Shown piece by piece: positions 23,483 through 35,835 of a stretch of DNA of 64,000 bases. The stretch is from assembly GCA_021234155.1 (NCBI GenBank), contig JAJEKV010000005.1:12472787-12536786 (forward strand), in the 5' to 3' direction. The notes below the pieces were generated by a model that was not told the origin of the DNA, made no database searches, and was given only the letters and a program-made list of their open reading frames with translations. Position 1 is the first letter of the stretch. Each line of letters starts with the position of its first letter. The DNA comes from Isoetes taiwanensis (lineage: Eukaryota; Streptophyta; Lycopodiopsida; Isoetales; Isoetaceae). Made by a program: the position numbers and the translations under genes.

Positions 23483-25050
23483 TAACTGGCTCAGCCAAGC
23501 TACTTAGAGATGGAAAAACAGAAAAAGGAGGTTACATCAAACTAGGGAATGGAAATTTGCAAAGAGTTCAATATTCTGGAACACTCGAGTTATTTGATTT
23601 ACAAGGCAAAGCAGTAATTTTAAAGGATGTCCTGTGTGTACCTTCTCTAGTGAGAAACTTAATATCTGTAAGCCAACTTGTGGACATGGGTTATACTGTC
23701 AATTTTGACATATTGAAATGTACTGTTTCTTTGGATAATGAAATCAAATTTCTGGAAAAAAGAGTTGGCAATCTCTTTGGTTTTGAAAATAATCATTTGC
23801 CTTGTGTAAATGCAATTATAGTTTCAGATATTAATGTGTGGCATCAAAGATTATGCCATGGCAGCAACAAAAACATACAGGCTATGATAAAACAGGGAGT
23901 AATTGAAGATTGCAAATTGGATAGTGAACACAAATTGTGTTATGGTTGCATGGTTGGAAAGTCTGCTAGACGGCCTTTCAAAAAATCAAACAAGAGAGCA
24001 AAAGAAATATTGGAAGTCGTGCACACTGATCTGTGTGGGCCTCTCAATGTAAAAGGAATTACAGGAAAAAAGTATTTCATTACTTTTATAGACGATTTCA
24101 GTCAAAAGGCAAAGGTGAAATGCTTAAGAACCAAGGATGAGGCCTTTGAGGCACTCAAGGAATTTATAGCAGGGGTTGAGCTTGAAACTGGAAATAAAGT
24201 AAAATGCATACGTTCAGATAGAGGTGGAGAATACCTATCTGGAAGATTCAAAGCATTTTGTAGGGCAAAGGGAATAAAAAGACAGTTAACTTGTTCACAT
24301 TCCCCTCAACAGAATGGTGTAGCAGAGAGGAAAAATAGAACAATATTAAATGCTGTGAGAGCAATGCTTGAACACACAGGTCTGCCAAATTATTTATGGG
24401 AAGAAGCAGTTAGAACTGCAGTTGAGGTACAAAATATGATTCCATCAGTAAGCATTAACGGATCTTTACCAGAAATGCTTTGGTCAGGTAAGAAACCTAA
24501 TTTTGAAAAACTTAAAAGCTATGGATGTTTAAGTTTTGTGCATGTTCCTAAGGAACAAAGGCAAAAACTTGATGATAGAGCTAGAATTGCATATCTTGTG
24601 GGATATGATGAGCAATCTAAGGCTTATAGATTATTTGGTCCTGCAAAAAGGAAAGTGGTGATTAGTAGAGATGTCATTTTTTATGAAGGACAACATTATA
24701 AAGACACAAAGTTATCTGCTGCACAAATAGAGAAAAGGGAACCAGTTCAAATATTGGAACAACAGGAAAAGTTATCAAATATAGATGATGATGATTCTGA
24801 AACTGACTCTAAGTTATTGCAGGAAAATAAGATTACTAATTTGCAGGAAAATGAAGTGCAAGAAGATAGGGAGATCATTGAGAAGGAGGAGCAAATAATC
24901 AAGGGAAAAACTCAGACCACAAGGAGAACAAATGCTCAAATCTTGCAAGATGAAGCAAAGGAGGTTAGTCATGAATTACTTGGTAGGGATTCAGCAGGTA
25001 GAAGTAGGAGATTAAAGCACAATACAAATGAGATAAATCTTATAGAAATA
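23483..25050 (+). pseudogene. Ty1/copia polyprotein fragment: pre-integrase and integrase
   Basis: A single frame of about 520 codons. It starts within the protease-to-integrase linker (YIKLGNGNLQRVQ, LKDVLCVPSLVRNLISV). The GAG-pre-integrase zinc-binding region follows (WHQRLCHGS, then CYGCMVGKSARRPF), then the integrase core with first Asp in VVHTDLCGPL, second Asp in IRSDRGGEYLS and the Glu region in PQQNGVAERKNRTI. The frame continues into the acidic spacer before RT and is lost at about 25050, where a Helitron-like end begins. Gag, protease, RT and RNase H are all missing, so it cannot move on its own. Confidence 0.88.
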
Positions 25051-25085
25051 CTAGTTAGGGTGCCCAGCATTGCTGGGTTAATGCC
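25050..25085 (-). mobile_element. Helitron-like 3' terminus (hairpin plus CTAGT)
   Basis: On the minus strand a perfect hairpin CCCAGCAATGCTGGG (25077-25063) is followed after eight bases by CTAGT (25054-25050), the layout of Helitron 3' ends (hairpin, short spacer, CTRRT). A near-identical terminus is at 37518-37545. The copia frame breaks exactly here, consistent with an insertion. The base following CTAGT is A rather than the usual T, and no 5' TC end was identified. Confidence 0.45.
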
Positions 25086-25420
25086 GAGAACCTGTAAATG
25101 ATTAAGCTGCAATGTAGCTTGTGTTATATTAGGAGTTACAATGATCTTTGTTGAAGATAATAGAGTGCTGCAACAAACATTTTTCTCCACTAACTCCTAT
25201 TCCATTAGTTTGAAAATTTGTGCAAAGTCGGAACAATGTCTTGGTCTATGTCCCCAAGGTTTTCTCAAATGCACCTTGGTGTGAATATCCTCCATGATTG
25301 ATTTGGTAGTAGGGTTTCTTCCCTTTATAATCCCATATAAGGGATACTTGTATAATATTTACTATTAATTAATATATCATACTCTTACCCTAAAAAAAAA
25401 AAAAAAAAAAAAAAATCCTC
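25086..25420. other. Helitron body or copia LTR remnant ending in poly(A)
   Basis: No coding region. Ends in about 23 A residues at 25393-25415 after a TATA-like CCCTTTATAATCCCATATAAG, which may be a retroposed transcript end or an LTR R region. Confidence 0.3.
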
Positions 25421-26530
25421 CATGTCAAACATTTTACATGCACATTATAAATGGAATTCTGGTCAAATTGGCATCCCATGATCAAATCACAAAGCTCATC
25501 ACTTGAATTAAGAACTTTCAAAGCTTAAAACAAAGCTCATCACTTGAAATTAAGAACTCTCAAAGCTTAAAAAAATATTTCTCAATCATGTCCTACAATG
25601 CACAAAGTCAACAATCACTTAGCTCATCACTTGAAATTAAGAACACTCTAAGCTTAAAATTTATTTCTCAATCATGTCCAACAATCACTTATCTCGTCAC
25701 TTGAAAGTAAGAACTCTCAAAGCTTAAAATTCGTTTTTCAATCACGTCAATTTGTTTCTCAATCATGTCCTATAGTGCACAGAGTCAACAGGGAATGGAG
25801 TTCCCATTCATGTTTATTGTCTTCATACCTTGTCTTCATAAGTTTGAAAGTAGGATAATGCGAACAGACAAAAAATACTATTAACTTATGAGGGTAATTA
25901 TTTTAGATACAGAAGTGTAACAAATAATGATCCATTTTCACAAAAGGTTGTTTATGAGTGAAATTATTTTATGTAGCGAAGTGTCACGAATAATGATCCA
26001 TTTTCACAACAGGTTATATAACTTTAACTCAGAAACTCTAGAACATGGATGCAAAACCCCATGCTTTTAATACCTTTCTATTGCATGCATAGAAGCCATT
26101 GCATGAAATGCCATATTCTTGCAGATCTCATTTCGGATGGGTTGATCACTAACTCTTACTTTTGTTAGTCATCATTGCAAATGAACCTTAAATGTGCTCA
26201 AACTAAATGAGTGTAACTTTTTTGTGGTTTTTTGTCGCTGGGCATAATGGACCTTTTTTCCAGACCGAATAATATTATATGCAACAAAATAGAAGGGGCT
26301 TATTCTTGTTGGGTAGCTAGAATATGAATTTGAGACATTGCGTAATGCACGTGCGCAAATAAATTTCATGGCAACGACAAAATCTATAATAACATTGGCA
26401 AATTGCCTACCAATTAAAATAAACAGAACAAATAATATTAATAGATTGAGTACTCAATCAACGCTTACTATAATAGTGCTATAATATACTAATAGTAGAT
26501 GAAACACAAATAACATTTATCCACTACAAT
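25421..26530. repeat. Short direct repeats around CTCATCACTTGAAATTAAGAAC
   Basis: The block TCACTTGAAATTAAGAAC with a trailing TCTCAAAGCTTAAAA recurs four times between 25498 and 25735, three of them with an adjoining TTTCTCAATCATGTCC. A separate doublet around TAATGATCCATTTTCACAA lies at 25925 and 25993. The rest to 26530 shows no gene. Confidence 0.65.
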
Positions 26531-26536
26531 AATACC

Positions 26537-29500
26537 CTAAGCTAGAATAACATCCAGCACGGAATCTGGAAACATTGGTTGTATCAGTCGTAGATCAGCC
26601 AAAGGATCCCTCCCAAGCACCTTAGTGTATATGTAGAACAAGTGCTCGCAAGGAACAAATTGCTTTTTGTTGCTCCAATGCATGAAATCTGGACAGGTGC
26701 AGGCTGGTTCACGTTTTATGCTAACTGTGTATACTTTACCTTCTCTTTGGATTGTGTAGTTGACATGCCTCCTTTGAATGACTGCTTCCTTGGCCACATC
26801 ATCGACCACCATATCTTTACTTTGCTCAAGGCGCACCATCCCAAATTTGGTCAACTCGTTCCTTTTATTCACACGTCTTCCATCCCTTGTCATGCGGACA
26901 CTTTCAGAAACTTCATTCTGTGATGTTTCCGGAACTGCCTTACCAGTGTGAATGACTGGTTGCATGTGAATCCCATCTAACTAGTATCCTTTGTTCACCA
27001 AAAACTCTATTTCATCCTGTCGCAGATTGCTTCCACTTGTAACTGGCCATAGTTGTGGTCTTAGAGGTGGGTGCAACAGAGCCTTATCTGGGTACCATGT
27101 GCACTTCACATTATCTGGACAAAACCAAACTAATTGTTCCTGTGATCCCCCCCTGAACGTCCTGATTCCATAGAAGCTAGGTGCTGCAGTTGAAGACAAT
27201 CCCTTGTTAATTTTCTTGTTACATTTCCTTCCATTTTCAGATGTCATTCCCTGACATTTTACTTGACTGCCAGCAGTTGTTCTTCTGATAGCCCAAAAAG
27301 TGTTGTGAACATCTCTCTCCACCAGAACTGGAGATGTAGCAGCAAACAGATTTCTGACCACCGGATCATTGGAAGCAACTCTTGGAACATTATGTGCTTG
27401 TATATCTGGCCGATGCGTTCCAGAACCTCGTGTCAAGTTCCCATCATTTGAGACTGTTTTTTGCTTCTTGGATATAGTTTGATCATTTCCACCTGTTCCT
27501 GAAACATGCGGATACATGCCATGTCTGCCAACTTCCTGATTAAAACATTCAGCAGCAGCTTTTGACTTAATACCACTACTAAGTTGCCCTTGCAGTCTGG
27601 TAAATAAAGTCGAAATTCCAGGCCCCAGACCAACATAGTTGTGCTCTAAATATGATTTGTACCTTGTGCTCTGCAGTAATGCTTCAGTAAGGTCAAAAAG
27701 ACTCGCATCATACAATGTTAAGATTTTAGTGTAACCACTTGCAGCTAACCAACTCCCATGTCTGGATTCTGACAAATTTGTATCAGGCATATACATAGCT
27801 GTGGATAAGTCTGTGCTGGCCTTCATATAATTTCCCCATCTACTTATTCTATGGTGCCACCATGCTAACCATGAGGACAAAGAGTTTACATCACTTGGTG
27901 AAGCCTTGCCATGCCACCAATCTATGATTGATTGATACATCTTCTCAGCATCATCTATTGTTTGACACTCTCTCCACTTTCTACAAACCTTCAGATGTCC
28001 TTGTCTATATTCTGGATATATAAGACTCTTAGTATGGCGTTGTAGACATTGTTCAAAATGGAAAACACAAGATCTTTCTTTTTCAGTGTGTATTTGGCCA
28101 TTACAAAAGACTTCTCTAATTGCTGTCCAATTGGCTTGGGCCTCATCTGCCATGAACCCGTGAAACTCTGCTGGTGGATAGTTCTTAGTAGTCATGACCT
28201 TATTTAGCTTGACCCAAAATTTCTTTTGAGACAAGACATCTTCTGTTTTCATGTCACATACAGCTATGGTCATCAAACCTCTAACACTGTAACAGTGCAT
28301 TCAAGATATTATATATTGACTTCAGTTGAATGGATACTATCGAATGCAATATAAATAATACTTACATGGGGTCATATACATGGCAAGCAAGGGTTGTCCA
28401 ACCTTGTATGCGTTTCACGTGATCAAAATGCACCCATGCCTTTGATAAATCACCAGATGGCCGCATTCTGTTTACTAAATCAACTCCAGAGCCTGGTCCA
28501 TTAGTAGACATTTTGAAAACATAACATCTCTCATTCTCGCCATGTGCCTGATAAGGAAACTTGGATCCATGAAAATATTCATAATGACACCTTCGTTTTA
28601 GGTTGAGTATACTGCTAATATCATCACAACATTCTTTATTCTTTATTCGAGCATTGTCTAACCATCTTCTCAACCTACAAAATAAGTAAATTTTAATCAT
28701 AGGATAATCAATGTCAATATAATGTAGTTATGAAATGAGTTTTTTTTCCTTACCTTCTCTGCTTGCAAAGTGGTTCCAGTCGAATTAGCAGCTCATCCAT
28801 TTGCTCAGCACTCAACTTGTCCACATGATCTACGTCAGCTGTTTCAATGACACTTTTGCAAATTTCTTGCATGGCAATTTCGTTTTGAGCATGTCTAGTT
28901 CCCTTCAGCTTGCAAGAAGATTGCACAGAACTCTCTAAGAGTGATCTCAAGTGCAATATATCAGATCTTGATTGCACACGCCTTATTGGATGACTATGAC
29001 TGCCAGTGTGTATAACTAGCCTCGTATCATGAATATTGTCTGGAATACAGTAATATACCATTGCATTGCACAACCCCACACATGAAGGTTGCTCTTTGCA
29101 ATATTCACAATCACAACACAATGATCCATGTTCCTCGTTAACCTCACCAACTACAGGCCTCTTATTTATAGCCCCTTTCCATTGCACATTTTGTTAGCCT
29201 TCCCATGTGTAAGATTATAATCACACTAGGGGTTGAGACACTCTAGCTCTCCAGCACAATACGATAGCCTAACAGTCCCACGAACACATGGAATATGAGT
29301 GTGGCTTGGTGCAGTCCAAACATGAGGATCCATGTTTTGTTGCATGCCTTCCATGCTACTACCAGATTTTTGTGGAGGAAGTTCAAATACAACTTTCCCG
29401 TCATAAAATGGTGGCAAGCATTGAACTTGTTGAGGTTCACTAACTTCCATCATAATTCTTTTCAACTTGCTGTTTGAGGGACATGCTAGGACTTTGCGAA

Positions 29501-29831
29501 AAGTTGAGCCACAGATATGATTTGTAGAGGCCACAGGAGATTCTACGTTGATTGCAGTAGCAGGGGTGTTGCCTGCAACTAGACCCCCATACACTACAAC
29601 AGTAGTTCCATAGTGCATTTCAACCACAAATGTGTTTTCCTCCGTTTCATCAACGACATTACTGACTGCATTCGTGCCATCTGTATTTTCTTGAACAACA
29701 CAAAGAGTGGCTTCATCAAAACCAAATGTTGCACAAAGCAAGCTACGTTGCAGCTCACATCGCCCATTAACAAATGGCAATGTCAACTCCTGTAGCTTTC
29801 CAAATCCTTTCACAACTAAACGAGGCGCCAT
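26537..29831 (-). pseudogene. MULE-type transposase gene with SWIM zinc finger, four exons
   Basis: Exons on the minus strand: 29831-28756 (with a stop and a frame change near 29226-29185), 28684-28365 and 28305-26537. Both introns are GT-AG and join in frame: 28755-28685 (QR|RLRRWLD) and 28364-28306 (VYDPIVRGLMTIAVCD). The N-terminal part has a Cys/His cluster (SLCCDCEYCKEQ... VIHTGSHSHPIR) as in MULE DNA-binding regions. The transposase core shows candidate catalytic Asp residues in IAVCDMKTED and GFMADEAQANWTAI, then CVFHFEQCLQRH. The C terminus has the SWIM finger CTCPDF...VPCEHL. Two TAG stops (29228-29226 and 26983-26981) and one 1-base shift separate it from being open. No terminal inverted repeats or 9 bp duplication were found, so it could be an old transposon or a domesticated gene. 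Confidence 0.7.
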
Positions 29832-29839
29832 GAAAGTAA

Positions 29840-30130
29840 ACTACACACTGCCTTTGGAAATAGAGTACGAATTCTGCAATAGAGCACACGAAATTAAATT
29901 CATATCCTTTAAATAGAGCACACGAAGTTTAATTCATATTCACGAAATTAAATTCATAATGTTCGAGCATATCTACAATAGAGCACACGAATATTAAATT
30001 AACGTGTCCATATAAACGTTAAAAACTAAAGGAATATGAACGTTTGTAATTAGGTGGCATACTTAACGTTATAATTAGGTGGCATAATTAACGTTTTAAT
30101 TAGGTGGCATATAATTAGGCGACCATATAA
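29840..30130. repeat. Short AT-rich tandem motifs upstream of the MULE gene
   Basis: AATAGAGCACACGAA recurs three times (29877-29990) and TAATTAGGTGGCATA three to four times (30048-30118). They may be part of the terminal region of the neighbouring element. Confidence 0.6.
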
Positions 30131-30394
30131 ACGTTATAAAGTAAAGGAATATGAACAAAGAAATATGCATTTTGGCCTTTAACAAAGAAAAAAGTAAAAA
30201 ACAAGTAAGAAACAAGTAAAATACCTGGCCGACTGTATCGCACCGAGCCTGCATCTGTATGAAGAGCCTTGGCCGACTGTATCTGCACCAAGCCCCTGTC
30301 TGCAAACCGTGCCCCTGTTCGGCCATAGCTCGGCACCAAACCCCCCTCTATAGCTCCAACAGCTCCAACGGGTACGAAAATTTCTGTTCTCATT

Positions 30395-30475
30395 TTTTCT
30401 CCCATTTTGCTTTGCTCTCTCTTTGCTTTGCTCCCATTTTGCTTTGCTCCCATTTTGCTTTGTTCTCTCTTTGTG
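30395..30475. repeat. TTTGCTTTGCTCCCA tandem motif
   Basis: CCCATTTTGCTTTGCT recurs about three times, mixed with CTCTCTTTG variants. Low-complexity, no coding evidence. Sequence around it (30210-30540) has a duplicated GGCCGACTGTAT block but no gene. Confidence 0.7.
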
Positions 30476-30539
30476 GGGTAGTTCGGCACCGAGCCCCTGG
30501 AGGCAAGTACTTCGCGTCGTGTGAACATGCTACACATTA

Positions 30540-32650
30540 CAAGTATACTTTACCGATTCTTTGTCTCTTAGATCTCCACTGTTGCGATGCTAGTGGGGCC
30601 CTAGAATTTTGCCAAGCAACTTTCCGTTTTCTCTTGAGATTATGCCAATGGTGTTTCGACTTACGGGTTGCTCCTAAAGCGACCTTCTTGTCGTGTTAGC
30701 CATCGCCCTTCTATAAAACCACTCTGTCATCCGTCTTGGGGGTTGGTTCCCACATTTCCACCCCTCTTTGAGTGTTACGATGAAAGGCTATTTTAGCTTG
30801 TTTATCACGACTTCTCCATGCCTTGTGCACTCCACACTTGCTAGGCTTCCATACTTCCTAAAAAACCAAGGTGCATGGCCTAAAAGATGTGCAAGTAGTG
30901 CGTGACTTCACTCTCCCCATGCGTCTATGAAAGCTTTAATAAATTTGTTATTAAACTTCCCACGAACATTTACGCATCTTCTCTTGTGAGGTCCATTCTC
31001 ACGAATGTATGGGAACAATTCAGACAATGCATCCCATGCTTTTTTTTCAATGCCGAGCGAACGCCATGCATCTGCGGGTCCTGCTCGCATCAACCAAAGA
31101 TTTTTCCAAATTCATAGACCTTTTCTCCCATCCGTTTCGTTGAGCCTCTCTATGATTCTTTATGAAGCGTCCGAGCTTTCACCCCTCCAATTGACACCTT
31201 CACGAGGCACACTTGTTTCTTCCCCGCCTGCTTCTCATCGAGCTCTAATCTTACATTGCCACCATGCAAACACGCTTCGATAGAACATGTTCAACTCTAC
31301 GAATTCCTTCCTCTCTTCTCTTCTTGTGCGAAATGTTCCACACCTAATCTGCTGCTCAAAAATATCATCTTGTCGATGATTCTCACAAAGCCGTGCAAAG
31401 TCTTGCGATATGAACCCTCTCTAATGGAATGGGGAAAATGCCATGGAACTTGGGATCTTCTTCTCCTCTATTAGGAGCATTTGCTTGGTTAAGGGACAAG
31501 GTTGAAACAGTCTTTCCCAAGATTTCTTGACTTCCTTGCATGATTGTAGTACAAACAACTTTTGCATGTTCCTTGTCCTCCTCCACTTATGTTGTACATT
31601 GCTTTCTCGGTTTTAAATCGACGCCAAGTGAAAAATTACTTTGTAAGATCCATAGTGATCTACTTGCAATTTTTCCCCTCCCTCGAATCTAGATATTAGA
31701 CTTCGGGATGTCGGTTTGATTGAACACCCATTTCAATACCTCGTGGGTTTCTTTTCTCGAACTTTAAAGAGACCTAACCACCGGGTGTCATCTTGATTGA
31801 CATGAGAACCATTTTTCGGCACGCTTCTTCTCCTCGTCCGTCACCTCTACATCTTTTTTATTATTCTTGTTGCTCTTTGATTTAGCATGTGCAATTGCAT
31901 TCTCAATTGCTCTATTCATGATGACAACGGATACCCTCTCATACTTCTCAAACTTGGTGGTTCCATTTCATCCAATTTTATGCAAACTTCAATCTCACCA
32001 TTAGTTTCTGCAACTGTTAAGTCATAATATTTGACAAGGAATTGTAAGAGAGTAACCAGGTCAACCCAAAGATTATTGCGTTCATTCATTCCAACTATAT
32101 CACAACAATCCTTGCCATTCTTATCTTTTATGGCTATGGCGGGACCCGGACACATTCAACGTGGTGCATCTCTTCTAATATGGCATACACCATCTTTGTC
32201 CTAGTAACCCTTGTATTCTCGACAATTTGTGGGCGTGGAGCGAATACTTTTTGTGCCCATTCTTTTCAACGCCGTGGAATGGCTTGAATAGAGAACGGTA
32301 ACCAAGCCTCTCTTGATGCCTACATCATCACAAGCGGTCACATACATCTATAAGCTTCTAACTTCTTGTAGATCTCTCCTAGTACCATTTCCAATACCAT
32401 CTTCTTGAGAGGAGAGTTGTAGGGCGACAAATCATGTCCACTATCTCCCCTGTTAGTGTTAAGGGTTCTTCACTACGTAACCAAGATTGCTTCTAGTTTC
32501 CCCGGATCTTAATTGGCCTTTGCTAGTGTTGTAAACGGACCTTGTGGCCGTGACCACCTGCGTCTGAATGCACCTGATCCAAACTTCAGTTCCTCTATCG
32601 ATTCGATAGTGCTTCTTCCTTTCTCAAGCCAAGGGGTGTTTTCTTCAAAT
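30540..32650 (-). other. Decayed minus-strand coding-like region, unrecognised
   Basis: Several short frames on the minus strand look protein-like: 30908-31093, 31383-31586 and 31916-32155, the last opening with an ATG and rich in charged residues. None matches a family I know and stops separate them. Probably an aged transposon or gene remnant. Confidence 0.25.
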
Positions 32651-32658
32651 TCTTTAAC

Positions 32659-32913
32659 CTACATTGAAGCCCAAAGTTTGCTCTTTTCGAGCTCTTGGTT
32701 CTTTTCTTGCAGCTGCCCTATCACCAATTTGGACTTGTCCACCATTATCTCAAAGTTTTCCCTCCCCAAGCCGTCATTCCTTTCCTTCATCATAGTGGAG
32801 TAATGAAGCGAGAGAAAAAGAGTCTGGTTTAAGTTATAATTCTCTTGTGACAATCGGAAGCAGTATTCGATTAGAATGCCTTCATCCTCTCTCAATCTCT
32901 CACAATATCCCAA
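32659..32913 (-). pseudogene. Coiled-coil protein fragment, unrecognised
   Basis: An 84-codon frame with heptad-like content (IMVDKSKLVIGQLQEKNQEL) ending at a stop. Same strand as the decayed frames at 30.9-32.2 kb and possibly from the same protein. No family identified. Confidence 0.3.
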
Positions 32914-33189
32914 GAGGCGGAGTTACCGTCACCACAAAATCGGACTAAACTTGAAACGTCCCGAAATGGCGGTTTCTTGCCACTCAACGGATCAATGGAT
33001 ATAAACGCCATCGCCCGGATGTCGACACTTTTGAGCACGCAAGGCGCAACATGTCGAGGTCTAAGTTCTTATTTTTTAGACCTCCTTTTTTGCGATTGAA
33101 GACCGGAGCATATTCGTGAGAGTCGGTTGGATCCTTATCCACACATCATTTGGAGCTTCCATACGGCGTGGATCGCACGGCGCCTTGAA
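32914..33189. other. Spacer, no gene seen
   Basis: No recognised feature. Confidence 0.3.
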
Positions 33190-33855
33190 AGGTGTACAAT
33201 TTGTATGCCCCAAAGACAATTAAACCGTTTGAGCGAACGTCCGTACTAACCTCATTTTTGAAATTTGCAGCGTGCATATGGAAATCGAAAAGTCCATTCT
33301 CCTACAATCCATGCTTTTATACAAAAGCAAATTCAAAATTCAATTGTAGGGGGCGGGAAGCTTTGTATTGGGATGAAGTAAAGATCCCTTCATTTAACTT
33401 TTAAGGCGCAATCATAGCGAACGCCTCGAAGCGAAAAGTCGATACAAAGCTTCAACCTACACATTCAAATTTTGAAATGTAGAAGGCGGGAAGCTTGTAT
33501 GGCCATGGACTCTAAATGAAAATAGGGCAAGACAAGAATCGGTGATGCGCATGCTTGGTATCTGACAAACCAAGAGACACCGTCATGAGTTGCCGGTATG
33601 CTATAATGCAAGTGGCTTTTTAGAAGCGCCACGTGTTGCGTCAATCTATCTGACAACCAACAGAATTAAATACATATGGCACCATAAATGTGCGATTCCC
33701 TTATTCCGGGAGAATATTCCAAGCAAATCTGACGGGAAAAAAAGGAGCGGAAATATGACGTGGAATGGCTGATAGGAGGCCATTTTGAGACCCCAAATCC
33801 CAAGGAGCAGAAATATGACGTGGAATGGCTGATAGGAGGCCATTTTAGTTCATAA
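33190..33855. repeat. Dispersed repeat, copy 1
   Basis: Shares long blocks with 35270-35835: GTGCATATGGAAATCGAAAA, TCCATTCTCCTACAATCCA, GAATATTCCAAGCAAATCTG and ATATGACGTGGAATGGCTGA, in the same order. Here the last block is itself duplicated in tandem (33748-33779 and 33810-33845). No coding capacity; probably a non-autonomous element. Confidence 0.8.
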
Positions 33856-34320
33856 AACATAATATAACTTGGAATGATAGATATTTTATATGCAAATGGG
33901 AGACTATTGATGAGGGACTTGTGTTTAATTTTAATTTGACAACAAATAAGAAAGTGGATCACACGATGCGAATTTAGTGTGTTCCATTTTTGTTGCATAT
34001 GTACTATTCGCTTGGTGTGATCCTTCTTGAAAAATAATATGCTCTTTGAAAAGGGATAATGACTTATGTACTTAAGAGTGGTAACACATGTCTGATAAAA
34101 ACAAGTTAGGTATTCAAATGGAATTAGAAGCAAAAACTTTTTAAATTCAAAATTTTTTATGGTAGTATGGCTTTACATCGAACATCATTTTGTAAATTTA
34201 AATGCCCTGAGGCTTCAACTATTCACAACAAAAAGCCCGGGAGGCTTAGGTCATATGGTAAGAAGCTGGAGGCAAGCTGGAGGCTAAGAACAAGGAAAAA
34301 AATAAGAGGTGCTCTGCCCT
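33856..34320. other. Intergenic, no gene seen
   Basis: AT-rich sequence; nothing recognised. Confidence 0.4.
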
Positions 34321-34328
34321 AACAAATT

Positions 34329-34748
34329 TCATTCATCTGCTTCACCATCTGCAAAAAAAAAAATAAGAAATAACCGTTAGTTGAATGCTTAAGAAAAGAA
34401 AGAAAACATGCATGTACCCATGAGCTTCTCGAAGTCAGCGGATTCGTCTTCAACTTCTTCATCTTCTTCATCATCTTCGGCTTCTTCTCCTTCGGTAGAC
34501 CACTCATTCTCTGAAGAATCTCCTATCCAGCCTTCAAGAACACCTGTGATGAACTCCTGCTCCGAAATTTCCTCTGATTCCTCATTCTCTGATTCCTCGT
34601 CAAAGGAATCGAGGAATCGAGAGGAATCGAGGCATTCGTGAGCAAGAACCGTGGGCAACGGAGGGAACTAGGAGAGGAACACCTCTTCCAGCCGTAATAG
34701 GCGCCTCTTGGAGGACACCTCCGGCTCTTCCTTAGCTGATCTCTTCAT
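34329..34748 (-). pseudogene. Small acidic protein gene, copy 2
   Basis: Opens with ATG at 34748 and reads MKRSAKEEPEVSSKRR, matching the copy at 842-1333. An in-frame TAG follows about 27 codons in, after which the frame stays open through an Asp/Glu-rich tract (DEESENEESEEISEQEF, EGEEAEDDEEDEEVEDES). One GT-AG intron (34417-34349) with a T-rich tract joins LM to DGEADE-stop, giving an acidic last exon as in copy 1. The shared intron position supports common descent. The single TAG is the only defect seen, so this copy could be young or carry a sequence error. Function unknown. Confidence 0.55.
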
Positions 34749-34942
34749 GGCGATGGACTAGAGAAATTGGGCGGAGGATCTAACGAAGATTGGGCGGAGA
34801 TTGGGGGGAGAATGGGCGCCAATCTAGGCTGGAATAGATATAGGCTGGATTAGACGTGAAAATCGTAGGAATGATTAGGTATTCCAGTCCTATCAACCAT
34901 CATTACATGCCATTATGTGCATATCTCAAATTTGAGCCAATT

Positions 34943-35047
34943 CCAATATCTTCCTTTTTTAACCTTATACCTAAATATCCAATATCTTCCTTTTTTAACC
35001 TTATTCCTAAATATCCAATATCTTCCTTTTTTAACCTTATTCCTAAA
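34943..35047. repeat. 36 bp tandem repeat, about three copies
   Basis: The unit CCAATATCTTCCTTTTTTAA starts at 34943, 34979 and 35015 with one or two differences. Spacer to 35269 has nothing else recognisable. Confidence 0.9.
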
Positions 35048-35269
35048 CCTATATGATTTGAGTTTAACCTGAAAATGAACACCGATATAATTCAATTTAA
35101 CATACTATTTAATACCAAGATGCTCGTCACACTATGTCGATAATTGGGATTTAAAAAAAAAAACTCCAAACCCTCCTCGAAGAAAAACTCGTAAGTGCCG
35201 ACCTCACTTGTGTTTAAGTTTAATTTGACAACAAGCAACTTCCATACTTAGATCGCCGCGGTAGCGAAA

Positions 35270-35835
35270 TGAAGGTGTGGTATTTTTATGCCCCAACACA
35301 ATTAAGCCGTGTGAGCCGAACGTCCGATACTAACCGTTTTGAAATTTGCAACGTGCATATGGAAATCGAAAAGTCCATTCTCCTACAATCCATGCTTTTA
35401 TACATTAAGCAAATTCAAATTTCAAATTGTAGAGGCGGAAGCCCCATTAGGATGAAGTGAAGACGGTTAAAGTAGCGACCACAGTATACCTCGAAATGAA
35501 AGTCGATCTCATACAAAGCTTCAACCTACACATTCAAATTTTGAAATGTAGAAGGCGGTACGCCCGCGCTTGTATCGACAAACCAAGGGACACCGGCATG
35601 AGTTGCCGGTATGCTATAATGCAAGTGGCATTTTAGAAGCGCCACGTGTTGCATCGGTCCGTCCGACAACCAAATGTAATTAAATACATATGGCCATGAA
35701 TGTGCAATCCCCTTATTAGGAAGAATATTCCAAGCAAATCTGTAATTATGAGAGTTTGGTATCCTAGGTGGCATGGGAAAAAGGGGCGGAAATATGACGT
35801 GGAATGGCTGATAGGAGGCCATTTTCAGACCCCAA
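35270..35835. repeat. Dispersed repeat, copy 2
   Basis: Homologous to 33190-33855 block by block. It ends next to the truncated 3' side of chimeric LINE copy C. Confidence 0.8.

Noticed and set aside
30259-30699. 146-codon plus-strand frame as a gene
   Set aside because: Spans a TTTGCTTTGCTCCCA tandem repeat and has low-complexity content without domain or splice support.
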